Below, piece after piece: positions 1-5,001 of a stretch of DNA of 5,001 bases (positions within the stretch are counted from its first letter, which is position 1; every line of letters begins with the position of its first letter). Both the position numbers and the translations under genes were made by a program. Source of the stretch: Candidatus Binatia bacterium (GTDB lineage Bacteria; Desulfobacterota_B; Binatia; UBA9968); contig JAICHC010000291.1 in assembly GCA_025922795.1 (NCBI GenBank), positions 1-5,001 of the forward strand. Reading direction: 5' to 3'. The notes beneath the pieces were generated by a model. The model was not told where the DNA came from, ran no database searches, and worked only from the letters and a program-made list of their open reading frames with translations.

Positions 1-1
1 G

Positions 2-1147
2 CTACATGCCTGACTTTTTATCCCGCACAAGCCTGGTCGTATAGCAGCCGGTTCCGCCGACTCTGTTGATATTCCAATTGCAGATGAGGTCGCCCAGAAG
101 CCATTTATCGTTGCCGTTTTTAACGACGTCCCTAATGCCGAATTTCGCAAATGACACCACGGGTTCGCATTGATTGAAATTACCGATGCTTGAGCTGACG
201 ACTGGTATCACTCCCCAGTCATTCGCCAAAGGCGGGTTTGCTTCGCCGCTTAGACCGTCACCATTGTGTTTATAAACGTTTTCGAACGTTTGAAGTACAG
301 GGGTTATTTGCCCGTTGTTGAGATGAATGCAGCCCACGCCCATATTGACTCCCGGAATATTTCCGCAGGTCGAATTATTGCCGACCAGCGCTTTAATGGT
401 CGGGGCATTCGCGGGTTGTATGTTGAAAGTCGTCCAGCCGGAGTCCTGAAACTTGCCATTGTCCCAATCGTTATCGGGATTGTTTCCATTATTGCTGCTA
501 TCCACTTGCAAGAGCTTACATTGTGTATATGGATCGTCTTCTGTGCCGCTGCCGCCTGTGCATCCCGCGCTCGTTGGCGCGCAACCGGCGATGGTGATGG
601 GCATGCCCGGAATCGCTTGAATCACCGCCACGGCGCTCACGCTCACGTTCTGCGTTCCATTAACGGTCTGACCAAACAAATTAAAGAGCGGCGTCAGGAA
701 CAAGGGCGATCTCATGGCGCCGCCCACCGTGCCGCCGTACGGATTGCTGGTTTCGAGAGCGACCCGTACGCCGTTGGCGTCGCCGGTCGAAGTTGATGAT
801 GTTCCCGTCGCAGTCGTGATGTCTCCGCTGGCGGCGTTATACTTGATCAGCGTGACATTATCAGCGTCGATAAGATTGTTGGGACTATCCAGATAGTTGT
901 TGCCCCCGTCATTTGTCCCCGTTACGTAATTTAACTCCGCCGCCCGGCTGTACACGTCTGCCGGCAAACCGGTGGGTATCGCTGAGGCGGCGGCGAGCGC
1001 CGCTGCATCGACCGCCGGCTGACCTTGAGAACGAACATAGGCAAGATGCCCCGTATCCAATCCCATTCCTACCATGATCAAAAGGAGAACGATCATCAGA
1101 GTCACAAAAACCAGGACGGTCCCTTGTTCATTTCGAATCGGTCTCAT
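2..1147 (-). CDS. tadG: TadG-like Flp pilus assembly protein
   Basis: A 381-residue protein resembling the TadE/TadG-like (Tad domain) family of Flp/Tad pilus assembly proteins, anchored in the inner membrane with most of the chain outside the cytoplasm. Seen: a short basic N-terminus (MRPIRNEQG), one hydrophobic helix at about residues 10-29, then the family hallmark LDTGHLAYVRSQGQ (30-43) followed by VDAAALAAA (46-54). The rest is rich in Gly, Asn and Thr. All eight cysteines (189, 196, 210, 261, 273, 327, 356, 368) lie in the C-terminal half, suggesting disulfides outside the cytoplasm (inference). I see no von Willebrand A MIDAS motif (DxSxS), which some TadG proteins carry. The open frame extends upstream to 1366, but ATG 1147 is preferred: GGGAGG lies 4 bases before it, the Tad N-terminus begins there, and the longer start would overlap the preceding gene by about 200 bases. 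The TAG stop is at 4-2. It is the third gene of the operon, 20 bases after the second TadE gene. The Tad-type N-terminus is clear; the exact role of the C-terminal part is not. Confidence 0.85.
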   Translation of the reverse strand: MRPIRNEQGTVLVFVTLMIVLLLIMVGMGLDTGHLAYVRSQGQPAVDAAALAAASAIPTGLPADVYSRAAELNYVTGTNDGGNNYLDSPNNLIDADNVTLIKYNAASGDITTATGTSSTSTGDANGVRVALETSNPYGGTVGGAMRSPLFLTPLFNLFGQTVNGTQNVSVSAVAVIQAIPGMPITIAGCAPTSAGCTGGSGTEDDPYTQCKLLQVDSSNNGNNPDNDWDNGKFQDSGWTTFNIQPANAPTIKALVGNNSTCGNIPGVNMGVGCIHLNNGQITPVLQTFENVYKHNGDGLSGEANPPLANDWGVIPVVSSSIGNFNQCEPVVSFAKFGIRDVVKNGNDKWLLGDLICNWNINRVGGTGCYTTRLVRDKKSGM

Positions 1148-1151
1148 GAAT

Positions 1152-1157
1152 CCTCCC
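1152..1157 (-). promoter_or_regulatory. RBS of tadG-like gene
   Basis: On the minus strand GGGAGG stands 4 bases upstream of ATG 1147. This decides the start over the in-frame ATG at 1366, which lies deep inside the upstream gene. Confidence 0.8.
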
Positions 1158-1167
1158 GTGGGTCTGT

Positions 1168-1698
1168 TTAGACGTTCTCGTAAGTTAGGTTCACCGATGT
1201 CCCAGTACAGCGGGTTCCGTTCGCGTACGGTTGGTAGTGGTACGGCATCTGCGCGCCGCGCGAAATGGATACCTGATCGGGTACGTTTGCGCCGAATAAA
1301 CGGAGAACTTGATAAAAGAAGAAGCTGTAATCCCCCGCAACTGTGACTTCGACAACCTCCATACAATCGTTCGGCGTGTCCTCGTAAAATTTTATGGTGA
1401 TCGACCGGTTGGAAAGATAATCCGGCAACTTCGGTATGAGGCCGTCCCTCACTGTAGCCGCGTCGTTACCGTTAAAGTCGCGGTTGTCCGCGTTGCCTCC
1501 GGATTTTCCAATTTCGCTGCCGATCCGAGCGGCGTCGCGCGCCGCGGTGCCGGCAATGTTTGATACGAAAAATGCAATGCCGAAATCCACCGGAATATAG
1601 AGCGCGACCAACAGAACCGGAGTGATCAGTGAAATCTCCACAATGCTTTGGCCTTTGGTGCTTTTAAGCACTCCATACACTTTGAACAGAATCTTCAT
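1168..1698 (-). CDS. TadE/TadF-family pilus assembly pseudopilin (second copy)
   Basis: A 176-residue TadE-family protein, a minor pilin-like component of the Tad/Flp pilus with one membrane helix. Seen: a basic N-terminus, then KGQSIVEISLITPVLL (15-30). This gives a prepilin-like site, Gly16 followed by QSIVE with Glu at +5 (Glu21), leading into a hydrophobic helix at about 22-47. The TadE signature continues with IPVDFGIAFF (35-44) and AARDAARIG (52-60). The C-terminal part has a beta-rich VEVTVAGDYSFFFYQVLRLF stretch (116-135) and two cysteines (112, 164). In Aggregatibacter, TadE and TadF are processed by the TadV prepilin peptidase at G/xxxxE; processing here is inferred. ATG 1698 has AGGAG 6 bases upstream. 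The gene starts 22 bases after the upstream paralogue and ends 20 bases before tadG. The two TadE-like proteins align along their whole length. By position this one could be called TadF, but it lacks anything that separates TadF from TadE by eye. Confidence 0.88.
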   Translation of the reverse strand: MKILFKVYGVLKSTKGQSIVEISLITPVLLVALYIPVDFGIAFFVSNIAGTAARDAARIGSEIGKSGGNADNRDFNGNDAATVRDGLIPKLPDYLSNRSITIKFYEDTPNDCMEVVEVTVAGDYSFFFYQVLRLFGANVPDQVSISRGAQMPYHYQPYANGTRCTGTSVNLTYENV

Positions 1699-1704
1699 GT
1701 CTCG

Positions 1705-1709
1705 CTCCT
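1705..1709 (-). promoter_or_regulatory. RBS of second TadE-family gene
   Basis: Minus-strand AGGAG lies 6 bases before ATG 1698, inside the 22-base gap between the two TadE genes. It supports independent translation of the second gene from a shared transcript. Confidence 0.75.
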
Positions 1710-1720
1710 GCTCCGTGCCA

Positions 1721-2251
1721 CTAAAATGGATTGCACGGGGTTTGATGCTCCCAGCGCATACTGGTGGAACGTTGGATCGGGGGCACTGTCACAGTCATAC
1801 CGATGAAACGAAGAACCTTATAGAAAAAGTATGGGTACTGACCGGATACGCTAACTCGGACCAATTGATTGCAACCGGCCGAACCGGGTGCTGGATATTC
1901 CACGTCGATCGTCGCGGTACCGAGCAGCGCGGCCGGTAAACGAGCAGCGGTCTCGTTATAAATGTTCCCGGCTGTATAACAGCCGGGCATCGTGCATGAA
2001 GTGACGGCGACCGCGGCGGGAAGATTGGGGTCTGCCGCAGCAATCCTTGCACCTTCGCGCACGGCGTTCTGGGCAATTTGACCGGTGTAAAACGCGAGAC
2101 CGAAATCGGCCGGAATCCAGGCGACGATTATAAGTAGGACAAAGACAAGGGTGAATTCGACTAAGGTTTGACCTTTGTTATGCGAGCCGAAGCTGAGCGA
2201 TCGCGGGCAACGAATTCTACTACGAGTAGCGAAGCATCTTGTTGATCCCAT
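1721..2251 (-). CDS. tadE: TadE-family pilus assembly pseudopilin (first copy)
   Basis: A TadE-family minor pilin-like protein, 176 residues from the chosen start, first gene of the three-gene Tad operon. Seen: an unusually long basic leader (residues 1-26, five Arg and one Lys), then KGQTLVEFTLVFVLLIIVAW (26-45). This again gives Gly27 followed by QTLVE with Glu at +5 (Glu32), as expected for a prepilin-peptidase-type site, and a hydrophobic helix at about 33-55. Family landmarks follow: IPADFGLAFYTGQIAQ (46-61), VREGARIA (64-71), YPYFFYKVLRFIGM (139-152), and a C-terminal RSTSMRWEHQ (161-170). Start: the frame opens at ATG 2287, but that codon directly abuts GGGG with no spacing. ATG 2251 has GGGGTGA at a normal distance and is preferred. 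The GTG at 2260 is a weaker alternative. A sigma70-like promoter lies just upstream. The partner Tad machinery is outside the window. Family assignment is firm; whether to call it TadE or TadF is not. Confidence 0.88.
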   Translation of the reverse strand: MGSTRCFATRSRIRCPRSLSFGSHNKGQTLVEFTLVFVLLIIVAWIPADFGLAFYTGQIAQNAVREGARIAAADPNLPAAVAVTSCTMPGCYTAGNIYNETAARLPAALLGTATIDVEYPAPGSAGCNQLVRVSVSGQYPYFFYKVLRFIGMTVTVPPIQRSTSMRWEHQTPCNPF

Positions 2252-2256
2252 GGCAT

Positions 2257-2263
2257 TCACCCC
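2257..2263 (-). promoter_or_regulatory. RBS deciding the tadE start
   Basis: Minus-strand GGGGTGA ends 5 bases before ATG 2251 (GGGGTG ends 6 bases before). The other in-frame ATG, at 2287, has GGGG touching it with no spacer. This favours 2251 as the start. Confidence 0.6.
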
Positions 2264-2310
2264 ATAACGACATCGAAGTGAAACCATCCCCGTAATAGTT
2301 TCGTGCGACG

Positions 2311-2339
2311 TTCATATACACGGAAAAATGTTTTGTCAA
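2311..2339 (-). promoter_or_regulatory. sigma70-type promoter of the tad operon
   Basis: On the minus strand a perfect -35 box TTGACA (2339-2334), a 17-base spacer with an A/T-rich run, and a -10 box TATGAA (2316-2311, 4 of 6 consensus bases). Transcription would start near 2304, giving a leader of about 53 bases to ATG 2251. It sits in the gap between the oxidoreductase gene and the first tad gene, just where a promoter for the three-gene pilus operon is expected. Identification is by consensus only. Confidence 0.7.
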
Positions 2340-2416
2340 CGAGGGGGACTCAAATCTCGATCAAAAATTCGTCATCGTCATGATTGGGAAGAACGCGAAT
2401 GGCATTTTCTCTGCGC

Positions 2417-2429
2417 AACGGACTCCGTT
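2417..2429. repeat. 13-bp palindrome in intergenic gap
   Basis: AACGGA C TCCGTT is a perfect inverted repeat with 6-bp arms and a 1-base centre. The form suits a dimeric DNA-binding protein site, but it lies 78 bases upstream of the -35 box of the tad promoter and may be chance. It is too short and lacks the T-run needed for a terminator. Confidence 0.3.
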
Positions 2430-2542
2430 CCTGGGAAGAATTTGGCGCAGAAGGGCACTTTTGGCAATTAACGACAAGGTGCTCAGGGGGCGGTCAGCGG
2501 CCATCTTTGGCGTTAGCTCGACCTCGTATGATTTTAAAAGAT

Positions 2543-2587
2543 TTGAACGGAGCGGAGCGATGGAACGATTGGAACGCTTTGAACGAA
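2543..2587. repeat. Degenerate 9-bp tandem repeat array (5 units)
   Basis: Five head-to-tail 9-base units on the plus strand: TTGAACGGA, GCGGAGCGA, TGGAACGAT, TGGAACGCT, TTGAACGAA. The consensus is roughly TKGAACGNN; the second unit is the most diverged. The array begins 14 bases beyond the stop codon of the LLM oxidoreductase gene, in non-coding sequence. Read along the gene's strand, the units are CGTTC-rich. It has no hairpin-forming symmetry. Function unknown: it could be a slipped-strand minisatellite or a protein-binding array. Confidence 0.65.
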
Positions 2588-2601
2588 CGGTGCTCATCCG
2601 C

Positions 2602-3483
2602 CTACAAATCAGCCAGCGCAGGAATCACTTCGTTTCCGACCAATTCGATCGGCGTGATCTGTTGATCTCCCGGCATACTGACGATCAGGTGTTGAATGCC
2701 CGCGGCAGCGACGCTACGGCAGTACTCGATCGCTTCGCTCATACTCATTGCGCCTTTGCGAAGATCAATGCTGCCGATCGCGGTGCGCTCGATCTCTTCG
2801 AATGGCCGCCCGATCATCTCGCAGTGCCGCCGCAGCACATCGAGTTTCCTGCGGACTACATCCGGAGTCTCGAACGCGTAGAGATTACAAGCATCAGCGT
2901 ATTTGGCCACCAGCGGTAGCGTTCTTTTCTCGCCCGCGCCGCCGATCATAATCGGCGGATGCGGCTTGGAGATCGGCTGCGGCGAGTTGAGCGATTCTTC
3001 CAACCGATAATGCTTACCGTGATACGGACCGACGTTTCCTGACCACATTTGCAGCGCGATCTGCACGGTTTCTTCGAGGCGTTCGAAACGTTCTTTCATC
3101 GGTGGAAACGGCACTCCAAGCGCGATTGCCTCACGTTCGTACCACCCCGCGCCAACGCCGAAGTAGGTCCGACCGCCGGAAAGGACATCCAGAGTCGTCG
3201 CAGTCTTAACGAGAATGCCCGGGTAACGGTAGATCACTCCGGTGACGAGCGCGCCGAGACGAATGTGCTTGGTTACGGCGGCTAAATAACTCAGCGTGCC
3301 GTAGGCTTCGAGGATCGGCTCTTCAGGCTTACCGATCATCTCGATCTGAAAAAAGTGGTCCATGACCCAGAGGCTCGAAAAACCAGCTTCCTCCGCGGCT
3401 ATGCCAATGCGTGAAAGAGTCGGGCCTAATCCATCCGCGCCTCCCCGCCAAGTAAAAGACGGTATTTGAAGTCCTAATTTCAT
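2602..3483 (-). CDS. LLM-class, probably F420-dependent, oxidoreductase
   Basis: A complete 293-residue luciferase-like (bacterial luciferase superfamily, TIM-barrel) oxidoreductase. Members of this branch use coenzyme F420 or FMN for hydride transfer in the cytoplasm; the substrate cannot be read from the sequence. Seen: an N-terminal beta strand MKLGLQIPSF (1-10), LWVMDHFFQ (38-46), EEPILEAYGTLSYLAA (54-69), RLGALVTGVIYRYPG (75-89), then KTATTLDVLSGGR (93-105) and GVGAGWYERE (109-118). KPHPPIMIGGAGEKRTL (173-189) is the typical phosphate/cofactor-binding region late in the barrel. The pattern fits the F420-dependent subgroup best (by recall of family sequences), but cofactor choice between F420 and FMN is inferred. 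Length is normal for the family. ATG 3483 has GGAGGG 8 bases upstream; the TAG stop is at 2604-2602. It lies 286 bases after the HpaB-like gene and 350 bases before the pilus operon, so it is probably transcribed on its own. Confidence 0.9.
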   Translation of the reverse strand: MKLGLQIPSFTWRGGADGLGPTLSRIGIAAEEAGFSSLWVMDHFFQIEMIGKPEEPILEAYGTLSYLAAVTKHIRLGALVTGVIYRYPGILVKTATTLDVLSGGRTYFGVGAGWYEREAIALGVPFPPMKERFERLEETVQIALQMWSGNVGPYHGKHYRLEESLNSPQPISKPHPPIMIGGAGEKRTLPLVAKYADACNLYAFETPDVVRRKLDVLRRHCEMIGRPFEEIERTAIGSIDLRKGAMSMSEAIEYCRSVAAAGIQHLIVSMPGDQQITPIELVGNEVIPALADL

Positions 3484-3491
3484 GACGATGT

Positions 3492-3497
3492 CCCTCC
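3492..3497 (-). promoter_or_regulatory. RBS of LLM oxidoreductase gene
   Basis: Minus-strand GGAGGG ends 8 bases before ATG 3483, a strong Shine-Dalgarno match that fixes the start. Confidence 0.8.
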
Positions 3498-3514
3498 GAC
3501 GTGCCGCATTTCTT

Positions 3515-3533
3515 GCAGCTCTAAGGAGCTTGC
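3515..3533 (-). repeat. Small hairpin in leader of LLM gene
   Basis: AGCTC (3517-3521) and GAGCT (3526-3530) form a 5-bp stem around a 4-base loop. A further GC/GC pair is possible across a one-base bulge (3515-3516 with 3532-3533). It lies just upstream of the RBS, so it could influence translation, but it may be chance. No known riboswitch class is recognised. Confidence 0.25.
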
Positions 3534-3605
3534 GTTCATGTTAGCAGGTCTTCCGACGGATCGAAGGCTTGCGCGTTGTTGAGAGCAATTCACCTATGCC
3601 GGACA

Positions 3606-3621
3606 GTAGCGACAGAGCTAC
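3606..3621. repeat. Short inverted repeat
   Basis: GTAGC and GCTAC are perfect 5-bp arms around a 6-base loop (gacaga) in the gap between the two oxidoreductase genes. It is too weak and lacks a T-run, so a terminator role is unlikely. It is recorded as structure only. Confidence 0.25.
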
Positions 3622-3769
3622 GAACTCGCGGCGACGATTGATTGCTTTAAGGAGCGGCGATGCGGTTGGGCCTCAGAAATTACACTTTTGAACAGGCTGT
3701 CTTGATACCAACGAATCCCATGGCAGGTTTGGATGAAGGCAACGAACTTGACCACGGTAACGCAGAATG

Positions 3770-5001
3770 CTACGCGGTTTCCTCGTCATAACTCGCAAGG
3801 CAACGATCCACCAAAGTCTCCGCGGCCGCCCAATCGAAGCTGCGGAACTCGCGGCCTTGAATCGCTGCGGGCTCGCCCGCGTAGAACATTTCGTACTGCA
3901 GATGGCGCGAGCCGAACTCCGATCCGAGCGCATCCCACAAGAGTTTCAAAAGTTTCACCCGCTCGCGACCGGTCGCCTTCGGCCAGCGCACGTAGCGCTC
4001 GATATCCGCCGCCGAGCCCGGCGCGCGCAGCTCACCGACCGTCGCCGGCAATTGGATCACACTGCCGCCCATCAGCCCACGGATTTGGTTGAGCAGCGCC
4101 GGATACATCGCCTGCTGGAATACTTGGCTGGCGTAGAGCAGGGCATCCTTGGGGCGCATCACACCGAATTGATCGGGCTCGGCCGCGGCCTCGGCGCCGA
4201 GGATCATGCCCTCCACGAGTGAGACACGGGTAGCGAGGTCGCCCAGCTGGGCAATCGTCTCGCTGCTGGCCGAGCGACCGCTCAGGTCTAGGCAGCGTTT
4301 TACCAGCCCGCTCAGAAACTGCAGCTTGGCCCACGAGCGGATGTGCGACTGGGTATTCCCCAGGACGTGCGCCGCTGTGACGCTGAATTGACCGGCGGTC
4401 AATTCGATATTCTTGTAGATGAACACGTCTTCCCACGGCACCAAGACATCGTCGAAAACAACCAGCGAATCGGTCTCGTCGAAGCGGCTCGACAGCGGGT
4501 AATCGAACACGCTTGTGGAGCCGAGCGCATACGGCCGCCGCGGATAGAGCTTCAGGCCCGGCGCGTCGTTGGGCACAACGCAGGAGATCGCGTAATCTTC
4601 GTCGCCGGGGCGCAGCGGCAAAATCACCGTGACCAGCACGTAATCGGACATCACCGAGCCGGTGCCGAGCATCTGCGCCCCACGAATGACGATGCCGTTG
4701 TCACCTTCGGCGGCAACGCCCGCATAGAGGTATGGCTCGGCCTGCTGGTGCGCCGGTTTGGTACGGTCGACGGTGGGATGAACGATGACGTAGCTGACGT
4801 AGAGGTCTTCATCGGCAGCTTTGGGCTTGGGTTGGGTAAAGTTCAAATCGTTTGACGAATTGATGGGAACAAGGTGAATATGGGCATGCGGCACTTCCAG
4901 TCCAATGACCGAAATGCCGCAACGGTTACAGGAAAACGCTTTTTCAATGGCTTTGGCAATAGGCCTGGCAAATACCAGGATCTCGGCCAAATAGTCTTCA
5001 C
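3770..5001 (-). CDS. hpaB: HpaB-family flavin-dependent monooxygenase, N-terminally replaced and partial
   Basis: The open frame runs off the right edge, so its true start is not visible; the TTG at 4990 is only the first possible start inside the window. Numbering from that TTG, residues about 60-406 match the 4-hydroxyphenylacetate 3-monooxygenase large subunit (HpaB, acyl-CoA-dehydrogenase-like fold). That enzyme uses FADH2 from a separate reductase to hydroxylate phenols ortho to the OH. Landmarks: YVIVHPTVDRTKP (67-79), GIVIRGAQMLGT (99-110), FDYPLSSRFDETD (162-174), VVFDDVLVPWEDVFIY (177-192), ERVKLLKLLWDALGSEFGSRH (343-363), YEMFYAG (366-372), and VDRCLASYD near the end. The family is usually about 480-490 residues, and the first ~140 are absent. 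That N-terminal domain carries substrate-binding residues in characterised HpaB (known from the Thermus enzyme), so activity is doubtful. In its place are ~60 residues of a HIT protein, in frame. No flavin reductase (HpaC) is visible. The substrate could be another phenol or acyl-CoA-type compound. Family assignment is firm; gene integrity is uncertain. Confidence 0.8.
   Translation of the reverse strand, partial: EDYLAEILVFARPIAKAIEKAFSCNRCGISVIGLEVPHAHIHLVPINSSNDLNFTQPKPKAADEDLYVSYVIVHPTVDRTKPAHQQAEPYLYAGVAAEGDNGIVIRGAQMLGTGSVMSDYVLVTVILPLRPGDEDYAISCVVPNDAPGLKLYPRRPYALGSTSVFDYPLSSRFDETDSLVVFDDVLVPWEDVFIYKNIELTAGQFSVTAAHVLGNTQSHIRSWAKLQFLSGLVKRCLDLSGRSASSETIAQLGDLATRVSLVEGMILGAEAAAEPDQFGVMRPKDALLYASQVFQQAMYPALLNQIRGLMGGSVIQLPATVGELRAPGSAADIERYVRWPKATGRERVKLLKLLWDALGSEFGSRHLQYEMFYAGEPAAIQGREFRSFDWAAAETLVDRCLASYDEETA
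4812..5001 (-). CDS. HIT-family protein, C-terminal segment fused to HpaB-like frame
   Basis: This stretch, open through the window edge, encodes the C-terminal part of a histidine triad (HIT) protein, a small nucleotide-binding hydrolase or transferase. Seen: YLAEILVFARPIAKAIEKAF, then CNRCGISVIGLEVPHAHIHL (21-40 from the TTG at 4990) with the triad His35, His37, His39 (HAHIHLV). The middle His is the usual nucleophile. VPINSSNDLNFTQPKPK (41-57) follows, the usual tail of this subgroup. A normal HIT protein would then end within about 20 residues; here the frame instead continues into HpaB sequence at about residue 58-62. The N-terminal half of the HIT domain would lie beyond 5001. GC is about 47% over 4821-5001 against about 62% over 4621-4800. 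By recall, the wording resembles HIT proteins of Bacteroidota, but that is impression, not a search. Confidence 0.75.

Larger units (their letters stand above)
2252..2601. other. 350-base non-coding gap
   Basis: This gap separates the oxidoreductase stop from the first tad gene. From the oxidoreductase side it holds a 9-bp tandem repeat array (2587-2543), an A/T palindrome TTTTAAAA (2532-2539), a 6-1-6 palindrome AACGGA-C-TCCGTT (2417-2429), and the tad promoter (2339-2311). I see no GC-rich hairpin followed by a T-run that would make a convincing terminator for the oxidoreductase gene. A 78-codon minus-strand frame at 2597-2361 looks like chance. Confidence 0.7.
3484..3769. other. 286-base non-coding gap
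   Basis: This gap lies between the HpaB-like stop and the LLM oxidoreductase start. It contains the LLM gene's RBS, a leader hairpin (3515-3533) and a second inverted repeat GTAGC-gacaga-GCTAC (3606-3621). A possible weak -10 box, TAACAT on the minus strand at about 3543-3538, has no good -35 partner. No terminator with a T-run follows the HpaB-like gene, and no convincing small gene is present. Confidence 0.6.

Noticed and set aside
266..796. 176-codon plus-strand open frame opposite tadG
   Set aside because: It is antisense to a clear TadG-like gene. The hydrophobic stretch has no family pattern and there is no RBS.
1148..1366. N-terminal extension of the TadG-like protein to ATG 1366
   Set aside because: It would overlap the upstream TadE-family gene by 199 bases in another frame. 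The added residues are Arg-rich and unlike Tad proteins, whereas ATG 1147 has a strong RBS and begins the recognised domain.
2417..2429. Palindrome AACGGACTCCGTT as terminator of the LLM oxidoreductase gene
   Set aside because: It has a one-base centre, so it cannot form a normal hairpin loop, and no T-run follows. It is kept only as a possible binding-site-like palindrome.
2361..2597. 78-codon minus-strand open frame between the LLM oxidoreductase and the tad operon
   Set aside because: It starts inside the spacer with no proper RBS, its first part is translated from the 9-bp repeat, its composition is Arg/Ser-rich with no recognisable motif, and it ends close to the promoter. It looks like chance.
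2380..2919. 179-codon plus-strand open frame
   Set aside because: Most of it lies antisense to the well-supported LLM oxidoreductase gene. The ERLERFER-like text comes from the 9-bp repeat, not from a coiled coil.
3767..4222. Plus-strand open frames of 100-170 codons opposite the HpaB gene (also 3733-4092 and 4343-4855)
   Set aside because: They are antisense shadows of a GC-rich gene and are full of Arg and Ala. No RBS or family motif was seen.
4988..4990. TTG as the true start of the HIT/HpaB frame
   Set aside because: The frame stays open upstream to the window edge and the residues before it (E-D-Y) fit the HIT family, so the gene continues beyond 5001.

Overview
All recognisable genes in this window lie on the minus strand, so transcription runs from high to low coordinates. 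Nothing here names the organism. The mix (Tad pilus genes, an F420-type luciferase-like oxidoreductase and an HpaB-type flavin hydroxylase) fits an uncultured soil or sediment bacterium, perhaps a Binatota, Desulfobacterota or Acidobacteria-type lineage. That placement is an inference of low confidence.

Layout, in transcription order. (1) 4990-3770 plus the window edge: an open frame that runs off the right end. Its first ~60 visible residues are the C-terminal part of a HIT (histidine triad) protein. The rest, from about residue 60, is the C-terminal ~345 residues of a 4-hydroxyphenylacetate 3-monooxygenase (HpaB) family enzyme lacking the family's N-terminal ~140 residues. Base composition changes sharply at the join, so this is either a real gene fusion or a chimeric assembly. 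(2) 3769-3484: a non-coding gap with small hairpins and the RBS of the next gene. (3) 3483-2602: a complete LLM-class, probably F420-dependent, oxidoreductase. (4) 2601-2252: a 350-base gap holding a 5 x 9-bp degenerate tandem repeat right behind the oxidoreductase stop, a short palindrome, and a good sigma70-type promoter (TTGACA, 17-bp spacer, TATGAA). (5) 2251-2: a compact three-gene operon of Tad/Flp pilus minor components, two tandem TadE-family pseudopilins and a TadG-like protein, each with a clear RBS and separated by only 20-22 bases.

The Tad genes would supply membrane-anchored minor pilins of a Flp-type pilus. The ATPase, secretin, platform protein, prepilin peptidase and major Flp pilin are not in the window. 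The two redox enzymes have no evident link to the pilus genes. They could serve catabolism of aromatic or other organic compounds, but no partner flavin reductase is visible.

The items most worth a second look are the HIT/HpaB junction near 4810, the raised GC of the HpaB segment, and the 9-bp repeat array at 2543-2587. I found no CRISPR array, tRNA, rRNA, transposase or clear new system.
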